64,000 nucleotides of DNA from Litorimonas sp039975855 (GCA_039975855.1 JBDWGH010000003.1:248001-312000); one strand, 5' to 3'; positions 27,764 through 37,389 are shown, numbered from the stretch's first letter. Notes: generated by a model from the letters alone, not told the origin. Made by a program: numbers and translations.

Positions 27764-30705
27764 CGGATGAAACAGAGAAGCTGGCGGCACAGATGCGAAA
27801 TCTAAAACCTTCCAAGACATCCCGCGAAGCGGGATTGGATGCGGCCATGGCGGCATTTGACGCAGAATTTGCAACTGCTCCAGAAGAAAAATCAACTTCT
27901 ACCCAAGGATCGACGGCTGGGTCGCGTCCTACTGGCAAGACCACCAAAACGGTGCGTGCGACGACCAGAAGGGTAGAAACCATGTCTAAACTCAACAGCA
28001 TTTTTCAAAAACCACAAGCCATGATGATGGCTGGAACCTGCGGCGCGGCTTTGATTGCGGCGCTGGTGGTTCTGCCGAATATGGATGAGTTTGGGTTTGA
28101 GGAAGCCGCGGTTCCTGTTGTGCCTGTCGCGGTCGTGTCCGAAAGTGAAAAGTCGGAAGTAGGGGCGGAAACCAGTGTATCAGACACGAAGGATGATGAG
28201 GTTGTCATCGTGACAGGAATGCGTTCGGAGTTGGAGAAACGGCTTGCTGAAACACCCGATGCACTAGAAGCTATTTCGGCACAGGATATTGGAACACTTC
28301 CGGACCAGAACTTGGCCGAGGCAATGGATTCTGTAATTGTACCCTCAGCCGTGCAAACGCCAGAACCTATCGGTGATATTACGTCTGTTGATCAACTCCT
28401 AAGCGAAGTGCAATCACGGCCTGCCACACCAGAACAAGAGCAAGTACTCAAAAACTACAGAGAGGTCTTGCAACAGAAAGATAATATTGAGCTTTTCGTA
28501 GGCCAACAGGAAATATTTTCGACTCCACGTTCCCCCCAAATTCAAGGCGGGTTAGATAACGCGCTATCAGTGGCCAAAAATTCTCGCCGTACTAGAATTC
28601 AAACACCTCTTATAACGAAGCAAGCTGATGGCTATTCGTTCGAAGAAATTCCGGCTGAGTATAAAGTCGAAACCAAAGAGATTGTCCTGAAAGAGGCGTT
28701 CACGGAATTCGTCGAGACTCCGCCTGACTTTGAAACGGTATTGGAAACAGTTGTGGTCGAGCCCGCCAGCGTGGAGTTGGTAGAAGTTCCAGCAACATAT
28801 GAATGGGTTGACGGAAACATCGAAGGGTCTGCGATTGAGTATGTTGTGACGCCTCCCGTTTATGAAACGATATCAGAGCCTGTCGTTGTGCAAGAGGCCA
28901 TGACGGAACTCGTATCAATTCCAGCGACATATAATCCAGATGGGACCATTGCGGTTCCGCCAAGCGTTGTGGAACGCACAATTCCATCCGTCACAAAAGT
29001 GCAGACCCGTCGGGTTGTAAAGACGCCCGCGTCAACGGTTGAGCGCATTGTGCCCTATGAGAAACGCGACGGTAAAACACGTGTGCCTGTTACACCTGGC
29101 AGAGTCATTGAGAAAGAAATTCCAGCCGTCACCAAACAGGTCGAACGCCGCGTAATTAGACGTACATCGACGCCTATTGAACGAACTGTTCCAGCAGGTG
29201 CAAAACGAAAAGTCCAAGTCAGAACCGAAATCAGCCCACAGAAATTCTATCTCCGCGATGACGACGGGAATATTGTACGGGAATTTGACAGCCGTGATGC
29301 GTTTGAAAAATACAAGCTGAACACAACGACGGCTGTGTCAGAGACGCCTGTCTCTACATTCTCGGTCGATGTAGATACGGCCAGCTATTCCTTCCTACGG
29401 GCCTCTATTAATCGCGGGCAATTACCACCGCGCGAGTCCATTCGTCTCGAGGAAATGATCAATTATTTCCCTTATGCGTATGACGCGCCGAAATCTGCGG
29501 AAACACCATTCAAAGCGAATGTGACGGTTACCCCCAATCCCTGGAATGCGGATACGAAGCTGATGCATATCGGCATCAAAGGCTATGTCCCAAAGCAAAC
29601 GGAAAAGCCGCGTAGTAATTTGGTGTTTTTGATCGACACATCAGGTTCAATGAATCAACCGAATAAGCTGCCGCTATTGGTCAATAGTTTCAAACTCTTG
29701 CTCAATACGCTGGATGAAGACGATACTGTTTCAATTGTCGCCTATGCGAGCGCAAGTGGAACCGTGCTGGAGCCGACACCCGTCAGCAAGAAATCAGATA
29801 TTTTGAACGCCCTGAACAATCTGCGTGCAGGCGGCTCCACGGCAGGCGCGGCGGGCCTCGAACTCGCTTACCAAAAAGCCAAAGAGAGTTTTGATGATGA
29901 GGGCGTGAACCGGGTTATCCTTGCGACGGATGGCGATTTCAATGTCGGGTTTTCTTCTCCCGATGAGATGAAAGACTTCATTAAAGAAAAACGCGAGACG
30001 GGCATTTTCCTCTCCGTGCTCGGCTTTGGGATGGGGAATTACAACGACCACCTCATGCAATCCCTCGCGCAAAATGGAAACGGCGTTGCCGCCTATATCG
30101 ACACGCTTTCAGAGGCGAATAAGGTTCTAGCGAATGAAGCGGGTAGTGCGCTTTTCACGATTGCTAAGGATGTCAAAATTCAAGTCGAGTTTAACCCTGC
30201 GACCGTCGCGGAGTATCGATTGATTGGTTATGAAACTCGGGCCTTGAAGCGTCAGGATTTCAATAATGATAAAGTCGATGCTGGTGAGATCGGGGCAGGG
30301 CATAGCGTTACCGCGATCTATGAAATGACACCTGTGGGTTCGCCTTCAATCACGATTGATAAGCTCCGCTATGCGTCAGAAGATGATACACACAGAAATA
30401 CCGGATCGGACGAATATGCCTTCGTGAAAATTCGTCACAAATTACCGGACGCGGATAAATCAACGCTTCAAACTTTCCCGATTGGAAAGCGCCGAGAGCG
30501 CAGATTATCTCGCGCCAGTGACGACATGCGCTTCGCAACAGCAGTTTCTATCGTTGGGCAAAAACTACGCGGGGATATGCAAGTCGATGACTACAGCTAC
30601 GCTGAAGCGATAAAACTCGCCAATAGCGCAAAAGGCGAGGACGAAAACGGCTACCGCGCGGAGTTTATCCAGATGGTGAAACTGATTGAAGCAATGGGAG
30701 AGTAA
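27760..30705 (+). CDS. Membrane vWA-domain protein (YfbK-like) with repeat region and TonB-plug-like segment; candidate anti-sigma
   Basis: A 981-residue protein. Residues 1-87 are a charged, probably cytoplasmic segment, followed by one membrane helix (88-107). Residues 147-194 (DEVVIVTGMRSELEKRLAE.., AISAQDIGTLPDQNLAEAM) resemble the start of TonB-dependent receptor plugs. Residues about 288-490 are Val/Glu/Pro repeats of the form PPxYExxxEPVVVxxA..ELVxIPATY. The last 450 residues are a YfbK-type region: STFSVDVDTASYSFLR, then a vWA domain with the MIDAS motif DTSGSM (Asp 626) and ATDGDFNVGFSS. Overlapping the sigma gene and with a single membrane pass, it may be the sigma's membrane regulator; that role is inferred. 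Confidence 0.8.
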   Translation: MTDETEKLAAQMRNLKPSKTSREAGLDAAMAAFDAEFATAPEEKSTSTQGSTAGSRPTGKTTKTVRATTRRVETMSKLNSIFQKPQAMMMAGTCGAALIAALVVLPNMDEFGFEEAAVPVVPVAVVSESEKSEVGAETSVSDTKDDEVVIVTGMRSELEKRLAETPDALEAISAQDIGTLPDQNLAEAMDSVIVPSAVQTPEPIGDITSVDQLLSEVQSRPATPEQEQVLKNYREVLQQKDNIELFVGQQEIFSTPRSPQIQGGLDNALSVAKNSRRTRIQTPLITKQADGYSFEEIPAEYKVETKEIVLKEAFTEFVETPPDFETVLETVVVEPASVELVEVPATYEWVDGNIEGSAIEYVVTPPVYETISEPVVVQEAMTELVSIPATYNPDGTIAVPPSVVERTIPSVTKVQTRRVVKTPASTVERIVPYEKRDGKTRVPVTPGRVIEKEIPAVTKQVERRVIRRTSTPIERTVPAGAKRKVQVRTEISPQKFYLRDDDGNIVREFDSRDAFEKYKLNTTTAVSETPVSTFSVDVDTASYSFLRASINRGQLPPRESIRLEEMINYFPYAYDAPKSAETPFKANVTVTPNPWNADTKLMHIGIKGYVPKQTEKPRSNLVFLIDTSGSMNQPNKLPLLVNSFKLLLNTLDEDDTVSIVAYASASGTVLEPTPVSKKSDILNALNNLRAGGSTAGAAGLELAYQKAKESFDDEGVNRVILATDGDFNVGFSSPDEMKDFIKEKRETGIFLSVLGFGMGNYNDHLMQSLAQNGNGVAAYIDTLSEANKVLANEAGSALFTIAKDVKIQVEFNPATVAEYRLIGYETRALKRQDFNNDKVDAGEIGAGHSVTAIYEMTPVGSPSITIDKLRYASEDDTHRNTGSDEYAFVKIRHKLPDADKSTLQTFPIGKRRERRLSRASDDMRFATAVSIVGQKLRGDMQVDDYSYAEAIKLANSAKGEDENGYRAEFIQMVKLIEAMGE

Positions 30706-30723
30706 GGGTTGTTTTCAGTAAAC

Positions 30724-30735
30724 GCCCTGCAAGCT
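30724..30735. repeat. Left copy of 12-bp direct repeat flanking the 900-aa orphan gene
   Basis: The 12-mer GCCCTGCAAGCT occurs here and at 33620-33631, on the two sides of the orphan gene. The downstream copy is part of an intact terminator hairpin; this one is a half without its partner arm. Confidence 0.7.
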
Positions 30736-30888
30736 TTCTCCTTCCAGGCTATATATCTTTGAAATATCGCTTGAATAAATTAATACGTAACGTAACAGTT
30801 AATTCGAATGGGGCGCAACATTCTACACATCTACTACTAGGTTCAATGGCGAACTGATACTGGATTAATGCCTCATAATGGAGGTATT

Positions 30889-33591
30889 ATGACTTTTTCA
30901 ACAGGCGAATTTGCGATTCCAAAGCTCGGAAGAGCTAACTATACGTACAAGCGAACAGCTTGTATTTTTAAAGATCATTTGCACACTGTAAATTTTGAAA
31001 TTGATACATATTTGTTTCTGGATCATGTTTCAGTCGATTTGAGACGCATGGAGAAAAAAGACGCATGTAAGTTCAAGGGTACAAACAAAATCAATGTGGA
31101 TTATCTAAAGGATGATCGTAATTGGAAAAAAGAACAAATTTTCAAACATACACTTCCTGAAGCCTTCGGTTTGGGGGTTGGCTTGGCGCATAATTCCGAA
31201 AATATGTTTATGGTTTATACGGAGAGGTATGGCCTTGACGAAAATGCCTTCCTTAGAGCAAGGATGTACACTCCAGAGAAGACGCTCGGCGACAAGACCA
31301 TTGCAGGAAAATGGGATGCGCCAATAGAATTAGCCCTTCGTATTATGCCCGAGAATAATGTCCAGCCGATATTAGCTGGATCCGGTGTGCCCAGTGTATC
31401 ATTTTTTGGAGAACATCAAATGATAGTAGCGGTACCGAATAACAAATTACTTGAAAGTTATGACCCACAACAGGGCTTTGTGGTTCTGTTATTCGATACT
31501 CGCGACATGCCAACCGAAGATGGTGAAAAATGGCTTGCGAGGTCGTATCGACAGCTTTTGATGCGGAAGAGTGATGTGCTCTACGAATCAGAAAAAATTG
31601 ATGTTAATAAATTAGAAATTAATACCCATTTGATGGGATGGAATATTGATATTGATTGGTTTGTTGTCGCTCCGAGAGGCAGCGGTGCTGATGAACCTGA
31701 ATATAATGTCGCTATAAATTTTATACCTAACGGCGCAACTTACAATAATAGCCCTATTGATATATCTTTGTCTTGTACTTTGCCGTTGCCCCTCAAGCCC
31801 GATGACTCTGGAGAAATTGACGAAAAACTTGCCTTTTTTCCTCAATCAGGTCCGACTGTGGGAAAACCTATTAAGTACTATGTTCGAGAAGGCCTTGAGA
31901 CAGGGTTGAAGCGAGATCCATGTGGGCGTCTTAGAAGGTTTGTTGGTCCAACCCCGGGGGCGGGGTCGATAATGGAAGGTAAAATTGGATCTATATTTTC
32001 TAGCACTGTGGTATTGCCAACCGCCGGCAATTCATTTGGTGATGTGGTTTTCCCTGGACCTCAATATTCAGTGACGGAAGGAACTAGGAAAACTCACGGA
32101 GCCTTTTATTTTTACAATTCAGGAAAAACTGAAGAAAAAAAGGCGAACAACCAAGGTAACAAAGTTGATATTCCCGTTCTTGAGTTCATATTATACGGGG
32201 AAAATAAATGTCAGGTTCGGCAATATGGTACGATCCGGCAGTTGAAATATACGGCAGAACCTATTCCTGCAAAGTTGGATAAAGATGGCAAGCCCGTTAT
32301 GGATAAGGATGGTAAGCCAGAGAAAAGCGACAAACCGAAGTATATAGTTGGAGGTTATTTTGACAGCCCTATTCCTTTTCCTAAGCAAAACTACAATGAT
32401 TTGCCTCCGGGTGTGGAAAAGGAAATTGGCGATTTCTCCTTCAAGTCGGCTACAGGACTAGAGACAGAAAACAGTGAGTTGGATAAGTGGACGGTTGGTT
32501 TTGAAACCGATGGTAAAACGACAAAAGGTTCAGGTCCCGCGTGGAAAGTGGCCGTTGATGGTGGTCAAAGTTCTGTTGAAAAAGCGAAGGTAGAAACACT
32601 TTCCCGGCAGACTCTCCCTGTTACCGCAACCGTGAAGAAGCCGGAAAAGGACGCAGAAGATGCGTTAAGTGATTCAGAATCAATTAAAATTACAGTTGGT
32701 TCAGGCGTTGCGAGTTATGTAAGTTCGATTTTTAATATCACCTGTTACCAGTTTTTGGACCCTGACGGAAATGTAGTAAATGGCGCGTTGACCAAGGATC
32801 CAGCGGTCAGCGCTAAACTTTCGGAGCATTTGATATCTATGAAATCCGCCGGGAGTGCGTTCGGAACTTTTAAACCATTTTTAGTCGATTCAGGTGATCT
32901 CGAAAGTTATACACCTCGTGCAATTAATAACCGCATGAAAAAACTTGGTTATGACGGAGAAAATTACTTTGGTGACATAATTTATAGAAATGCTCTGCCA
33001 ATAGGCGATGGTTCAGTTGGAATGACCTTCACATGGGATAAGGGACAAAGAAATCTTATGGAATTTGAAGCATTTAAATCTGATTTTAAGGAACAAGGTT
33101 GGGAATTCAACGCGAGTGCGTATGCTGGCATGAGTGGCGGAGAGGAATTCGAAATTGCAGGATTGGGTTTCGGGTTTGAAATGAGTTTTTTAGCGGGAGG
33201 TACTTACGCGACCAAACATGATACGTCACAAACTAATACCACTAAATGGGGATTAGCGATGGAATCTGACCATTGGAATCCTTACTATGGGGAAGGCGAG
33301 GATGTCGTCAGTAGATATAGTTTTCACGTGTATTTTTTGCCTGTTCCCGATAAGCGATCAAAATTGAGTGAAAATTATTGGGTTCAAGAACTATACAAAA
33401 ATATTCCTTTATCAGAAATAGATTCTATCAAGCCTCTCATTGATAGGCAGTCAGGGTGTTGGCGCGCTTTATTTGTAGTGACGGAAATCGAATACTTAAA
33501 TCCCTGCAAGAAGTCTGGACGCGAAAATTACAGTTTTGAAATTCCCTCTGAATTCTATAGCGTTTATCAAGAAACATCCGTCAAAGTATAA
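30889..33591 (+). CDS. Large orphan protein, AT-rich, unknown function
   Basis: A 900-residue protein without a signal peptide or clear membrane helix. The GGAGG at 30881-30885 is 3-4 nt before this ATG; the in-frame ATG at 30868 has no such site. Codon use is visibly AT-richer than in its neighbours, which suggests transfer. A linker repeats the phrase DKDGKP (near residues 464-480). The C-terminal 200 residues contain Gly-rich alternating strands (FNASAYAGMSGGEEFEIAGLGFGFEMSFLAGGTY) followed by YSFHVYFLPVP, which look like amphipathic beta-hairpins. I do not recognise any family. Pore-forming or adhesin-like roles are only speculation. Confidence 0.8.
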   Translation: MTFSTGEFAIPKLGRANYTYKRTACIFKDHLHTVNFEIDTYLFLDHVSVDLRRMEKKDACKFKGTNKINVDYLKDDRNWKKEQIFKHTLPEAFGLGVGLAHNSENMFMVYTERYGLDENAFLRARMYTPEKTLGDKTIAGKWDAPIELALRIMPENNVQPILAGSGVPSVSFFGEHQMIVAVPNNKLLESYDPQQGFVVLLFDTRDMPTEDGEKWLARSYRQLLMRKSDVLYESEKIDVNKLEINTHLMGWNIDIDWFVVAPRGSGADEPEYNVAINFIPNGATYNNSPIDISLSCTLPLPLKPDDSGEIDEKLAFFPQSGPTVGKPIKYYVREGLETGLKRDPCGRLRRFVGPTPGAGSIMEGKIGSIFSSTVVLPTAGNSFGDVVFPGPQYSVTEGTRKTHGAFYFYNSGKTEEKKANNQGNKVDIPVLEFILYGENKCQVRQYGTIRQLKYTAEPIPAKLDKDGKPVMDKDGKPEKSDKPKYIVGGYFDSPIPFPKQNYNDLPPGVEKEIGDFSFKSATGLETENSELDKWTVGFETDGKTTKGSGPAWKVAVDGGQSSVEKAKVETLSRQTLPVTATVKKPEKDAEDALSDSESIKITVGSGVASYVSSIFNITCYQFLDPDGNVVNGALTKDPAVSAKLSEHLISMKSAGSAFGTFKPFLVDSGDLESYTPRAINNRMKKLGYDGENYFGDIIYRNALPIGDGSVGMTFTWDKGQRNLMEFEAFKSDFKEQGWEFNASAYAGMSGGEEFEIAGLGFGFEMSFLAGGTYATKHDTSQTNTTKWGLAMESDHWNPYYGEGEDVVSRYSFHVYFLPVPDKRSKLSENYWVQELYKNIPLSEIDSIKPLIDRQSGCWRALFVVTEIEYLNPCKKSGRENYSFEIPSEFYSVYQETSVKV

Positions 33592-33615
33592 AGTTCGGGT
33601 GCCTTTATAAACGAA

Positions 33616-33648
33616 AAAAGCCCTGCAAGCTCAGCTTGCAGGGCTTTT
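33616..33648. terminator. Strong bidirectional rho-independent terminator
   Basis: AAAAGCCCTGCAAGC, loop tca, GCTTGCAGGGCTTTT: a 15-bp stem with A and T runs at either end, between the stop of the 900-aa gene and the convergent fadJ-like gene. It can end transcripts from both sides. Its left arm contains the 12-mer repeated at 30724. Confidence 0.92.
33620..33631. repeat. Right copy of the 12-bp direct repeat
   Basis: GCCCTGCAAGCT inside the terminator stem; identical to 30724-30735 on the other side of the orphan gene. Confidence 0.7.
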
Positions 33649-33670
33649 CTTATACTTCTGTAGACTTGGC

Positions 33671-36043
33671 TTACGCCGCTTTTTTCATGCCTTGAGCATT
33701 CAAAATTTTGCTGATCGTGTCGGCTTTTAGATCGTCAACGCTAGCGGCAAGGCCCATCGCGTTGGCAATTTTGACGACTTCAACTTCGAGCATGCGATTC
33801 AGTCCGCCGCGCGTATAAATACGCTGGGACGACGGTGTGCTGTCGGCGTAGAAAGTCTTACCCGCTTTTGCCATATCACGAACCATTTGCGGCGGTGTGA
33901 AACGAGCGCCGTGACGCTGAGCTAGCATATCGGCTGTTGCCACATAAGCGTCTAGACCGATTGTATCGATGTATGAGAGCGGGCCGCCTGTATAGGGAGG
34001 AAAGCCCAAGCCAAATATAGCGCCGAGGTCCGCGCTTTGCGGATCTGGAACAACGCCTTCCGCAAATGTGCGGGCTGATGGCGCAACGAGAGAGTAGAGA
34101 AGACGCTGGGAAACTTCTTCTGCAGAAGGTTGAACCTCAGCCAAAGGATAGTGGTCCGTCATGCCTTTCCACAAGTCGAGGCGCTTCCCGTTTTCATCAT
34201 AGTTGTAGAAACCGGCACCGAGGCGACGTCCGCCACGGTCCCATTTGGTGACCATATTTGTGATGAATTCTTCTGCGCCAGTTGGGACATATTTGTCGCC
34301 CATTTCTTCTTGGGTCGATTTCATGATGTCATAGCCGAGCTTAAGTGTTGTATCATCGGACACGGCAAGCGGACCTATTGGCAAACCAAGGTTCGCTGCG
34401 CAATTCTCGATCAACGCCATAGATACACCTTCAGTCACCATCAAAGCAGCTTCGTTAATATATGGTGGGAAGACTTGGTTGGTGAAGAAGCCGCGAACGT
34501 CTTTAACGATGATTGGCGTCTTGCGGATTTTCTTGTTGTAATCGAGCGCAACGGCAAGAGCGAGATCACCCGTACCTTCGTGCGGGATGATTTCCAGCAA
34601 TGGCATTTTGTCGACAGGTGAGAAGAAATGCATCCCGATATATTGATCGGGCCGGGACGAATGTTTCGCTAATCCACCAATTGGAAGCGTTGACGTATTC
34701 GTCGCGAAGACGATGTCTTTCCCGATAACGGCTTCTGTTTTCTTGATAACGTCGGCTTTGACATCTGGTCGTTCGAACACCGCTTCGATGACGAGATCGA
34801 CGTCTTTCAAGAGGTTATAATCATCGGTTGGTGTGATGCGAGCTAGGAAAGCGTCGGCTTTCTCTTGCGTCATACGGCCGCGTTTGACCTTCTTGTCGAG
34901 AATCTTTTGCGAATAGGCGATCGCCTTTTGCGCTTCTTCCATATTGCGGTCGAGTGAGATGACCTCCATGCCCGCTTTCGCTGTGACATGTGCGATACCT
35001 GCACCCATCAATCCGCAGCCCAATACACCAACTTTTTTGATGTCTTGCGCGGGAACACCTTCTGGACGACCTGCGCCTTTGTCCGCTGCGTTCTTATTTA
35101 AGAACAAAGTGCGGATCATGTTTTTGGATGTCGCGCCCATCAACAGTTTGGTGATGTACTTGCTCTCAATACGAAGCGCAGTGTCCATTGGGACAATGGA
35201 GCCTTCATAGAGGCAAGACAGAATGGCTTCGACAGCCGGATAGTTACGCTTTGTTTGCTGCAAGGCCATCGCGCCGGAGGCCATAAAGAACTGCACCGAT
35301 TTCGGGTTCATGGCGCCGCCGCCGCCCGGAATTTTGAAGCCTTTGACATCCCATGGCGCAACCACGCCCTTTTCGATGTTCTCTTTGACCCAAGCTTTCG
35401 CCGCGGCCGTCGTTGTTCCGACCTCGACAACCTCATGGACAAGGCCTTGAGCTTTAGCTTTCTTTGGGTCGAGGGGTTTCCCTTGTGTACACATCATGGC
35501 AGCTGGCTGCAGGCCCATTAAACGCATAGTGCGCTGCGTTCCGCCAGCACCGGGTAGGAGGCCAACGAGGACTTCCGGTAGGCCGAGTTTGATTTTCGGA
35601 TTATCTGCAACAAAACGCTGATGTGTCGCGAGACAGATTTCCAGACCACCGCCGAGGGCGAGGCCTTCGATAGCCGCTGCTGCGGGCTTTGCTTTTTTAC
35701 CTTCGCGCTGGATTTGGCGTGTCGTGTAGCCGCCGTTTTCCATTTTGCGGAGCGCCTTCGTTAACTTCATGCTCTCTTCGAACGCTTCCATTGTCAGCGT
35801 TTTGCCAGCGGCATTGTTTTCGCTCATCATGTTGAGGTCAGCGCCAGCAAGGAATGCGTTAGCTTTTCCTGATGTGACGACAAGGCCTTTCATGTCGTCA
35901 TTTGAGTTGAAGTCGTCGATAAATGTGTCGAACTCATTGATGAAGTCCGGTGTCCAGACATTCATGGTCTGGTTAGGGACGTCGATTGTCATTGTCACGA
36001 TGCCGTCTGCATCCGTGTCCAACCTAAAGTTATTATAGCTCAT
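33671..36043 (-). CDS. fadJ: Bifunctional enoyl-CoA hydratase / 3-hydroxyacyl-CoA dehydrogenase
   Basis: The multifunctional alpha subunit of fatty-acid beta-oxidation, 790 residues. The N-terminal crotonase domain (about 1-200) has SGKANAFLAGADL, ALGGGLEICLA and GLLPGAGGTQR. The NAD-binding dehydrogenase domain starts at KVGVLGCGLMGAGIAHV (about 337) and contains the catalytic region FATNTSTLPIGGLA and MHFFSPVDKMPLLEII. The C-terminal 3HCDH domains follow (AADMLAQRHGARFTPP). It lies 24 bp after the thiolase gene on the same strand, so the two are an operon. I call it FadJ/FadB-like; the exact orthology (fadJ or fadB) cannot be settled by eye. Confidence 0.93.
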   Translation of the reverse strand: MSYNNFRLDTDADGIVTMTIDVPNQTMNVWTPDFINEFDTFIDDFNSNDDMKGLVVTSGKANAFLAGADLNMMSENNAAGKTLTMEAFEESMKLTKALRKMENGGYTTRQIQREGKKAKPAAAAIEGLALGGGLEICLATHQRFVADNPKIKLGLPEVLVGLLPGAGGTQRTMRLMGLQPAAMMCTQGKPLDPKKAKAQGLVHEVVEVGTTTAAAKAWVKENIEKGVVAPWDVKGFKIPGGGGAMNPKSVQFFMASGAMALQQTKRNYPAVEAILSCLYEGSIVPMDTALRIESKYITKLLMGATSKNMIRTLFLNKNAADKGAGRPEGVPAQDIKKVGVLGCGLMGAGIAHVTAKAGMEVISLDRNMEEAQKAIAYSQKILDKKVKRGRMTQEKADAFLARITPTDDYNLLKDVDLVIEAVFERPDVKADVIKKTEAVIGKDIVFATNTSTLPIGGLAKHSSRPDQYIGMHFFSPVDKMPLLEIIPHEGTGDLALAVALDYNKKIRKTPIIVKDVRGFFTNQVFPPYINEAALMVTEGVSMALIENCAANLGLPIGPLAVSDDTTLKLGYDIMKSTQEEMGDKYVPTGAEEFITNMVTKWDRGGRRLGAGFYNYDENGKRLDLWKGMTDHYPLAEVQPSAEEVSQRLLYSLVAPSARTFAEGVVPDPQSADLGAIFGLGFPPYTGGPLSYIDTIGLDAYVATADMLAQRHGARFTPPQMVRDMAKAGKTFYADSTPSSQRIYTRGGLNRMLEVEVVKIANAMGLAASVDDLKADTISKILNAQGMKKAA

Positions 36044-36067
36044 GTTCTTAATTCCCGTCTGTTCGTC

Positions 36068-37276
36068 TTAGACGCGTTCAATGATTGTGGCTGTGCCCAT
36101 GCCGCCGCCAATGCAGAGCGTCACAAGTGATGTTTCTTTGTCAGCGCGTTCCAGTTCGTCGACCATTGTGCCGAGTATCATGGCACCAGTTGCGCCGAGA
36201 GGGTGACCCATCGCAATTGCGCCGCCATTGACGTTGATATTGCTGTGATCGATTTCGAGGGCTTGCATAAAGCGCAGGACGACCGCCGCGAAAGCTTCGT
36301 TCAACTCGTAAATGTCGATGTCATTGACGTTCATGCCGGCGCGTTTTAGTGCTTTTTGGGCAGCAAATTCTGGGCCCGTCAGCATGATTGTTGGCTCTGA
36401 ACCGATAGAGGCCATAGAACGTATGCGGGCGCGGGGTTTGAGGCCCAATCGCTCACCCGTTTCTTTATTGCCAATCAAGATGGCAGCAGCGCCGTCAACG
36501 ATACCGGAAGAGTTGCCAGCATGATGGCGATGTTCGATTTTCTCAACGCCCGGGTATCTCTGACCCGCAACATTATCAAAGCCAAAATTCTCGCCCATCA
36601 TTTTAAAGGATGGGTTCAATGCACCAAGGGATTGCATGTTCGTGTCTGGACGAATGGTTTCGTCTTTATCCAAAATTGTCAGACCAAGAACGTCTTTCAC
36701 CGGAACGATAGACTTGGCGAAACGGCCTTCTTTCCAGGCTTTGTCCGCGCGCTTGTGAGATTCCACAGCATAAGCATCGAGGTCATCGCGGGAGAAACCA
36801 TATTTCGTTGCGATCAAATCAGCCGATACACCCTGCGGAACGAAGTAATTCGCGATCGCCACAGCCGGGTCCGTCGCCATTGCGCCGCCATCGCTGCCCA
36901 TTGGCACGCGGGACATATGTTCGACACCACCACCGATGGCCATATCGCATTCTCCAGCCATAACTTTGGCGGCCGCGATGTTAGAGGCTTCGAGGCCTGA
37001 ACCGCAGAAACGGTTGACTTGAATGCCAGAGGTTGTCTGAGCGTAACCCGCTTGCAGGATTGCGGAGCGCGTGATGACCGCGCCTTGCTCGCCGACTGGA
37101 GAAACACACCCAAATGCGATGTCTTCGATTTCAGCAGAGTCGATATTGTTTCGGTCCCGAACAGCTTCCAGAACCTGTGCGGCCAAAGCGACAGGTGTGA
37201 CTTCGTGTAGGCTTCCGTCGGATTTACCTTTGCCGCGCGGTGTACGTACCGCATCATATATATAGGCTTCGGTCAT
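36068..37276 (-). CDS. fadA: Acetyl-CoA acyltransferase (3-ketoacyl-CoA thiolase)
   Basis: A 402-residue thiolase that releases acetyl-CoA at the end of each beta-oxidation cycle. Catalytic Cys in VNRFCGSGLEASNIAA, His in GGAIAMGHPLGATGA, and second Cys in VTLCIGGGMGTA. MTEAYIYDAVRTPRGKGKSDGSLHEV is a typical thiolase N-terminus. It is first in the operon with the hydratase/dehydrogenase and has a perfect palindromic operator 95 bp upstream. FadA versus FadI naming is not certain. Confidence 0.93.
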   Translation of the reverse strand: MTEAYIYDAVRTPRGKGKSDGSLHEVTPVALAAQVLEAVRDRNNIDSAEIEDIAFGCVSPVGEQGAVITRSAILQAGYAQTTSGIQVNRFCGSGLEASNIAAAKVMAGECDMAIGGGVEHMSRVPMGSDGGAMATDPAVAIANYFVPQGVSADLIATKYGFSRDDLDAYAVESHKRADKAWKEGRFAKSIVPVKDVLGLTILDKDETIRPDTNMQSLGALNPSFKMMGENFGFDNVAGQRYPGVEKIEHRHHAGNSSGIVDGAAAILIGNKETGERLGLKPRARIRSMASIGSEPTIMLTGPEFAAQKALKRAGMNVNDIDIYELNEAFAAVVLRFMQALEIDHSNINVNGGAIAMGHPLGATGAMILGTMVDELERADKETSLVTLCIGGGMGTATIIERV

Positions 37277-37371
37277 AGTCTTTCCTCTCGCAATATTCTT
37301 GTTTTGAAAGCGAGTTGTACGGGCAAGGGGAAGCCATACCCAAACAGACTCGCTATTCGACTTAGGGTGCA

Positions 37372-37389
37372 GTTAACGTTCACGTTAAC
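37372..37389. promoter_or_regulatory. Perfect palindrome GTTAACGT-TC-ACGTTAAC, candidate operator of the beta-oxidation operon
   Basis: 8+2+8 perfect inverted repeat, 95 bp upstream of the thiolase start and 125 bp upstream of the divergent nuclease gene. Its shape fits an operator for a TetR-family fatty-acid regulator (PsrA/FadR-type), but no such regulator is encoded in this window. Confidence 0.55.

Noticed and set aside
34130..34621. 163-aa plus-strand reading frame within fadJ
   Set aside because: Antisense shadow of a well-supported gene.
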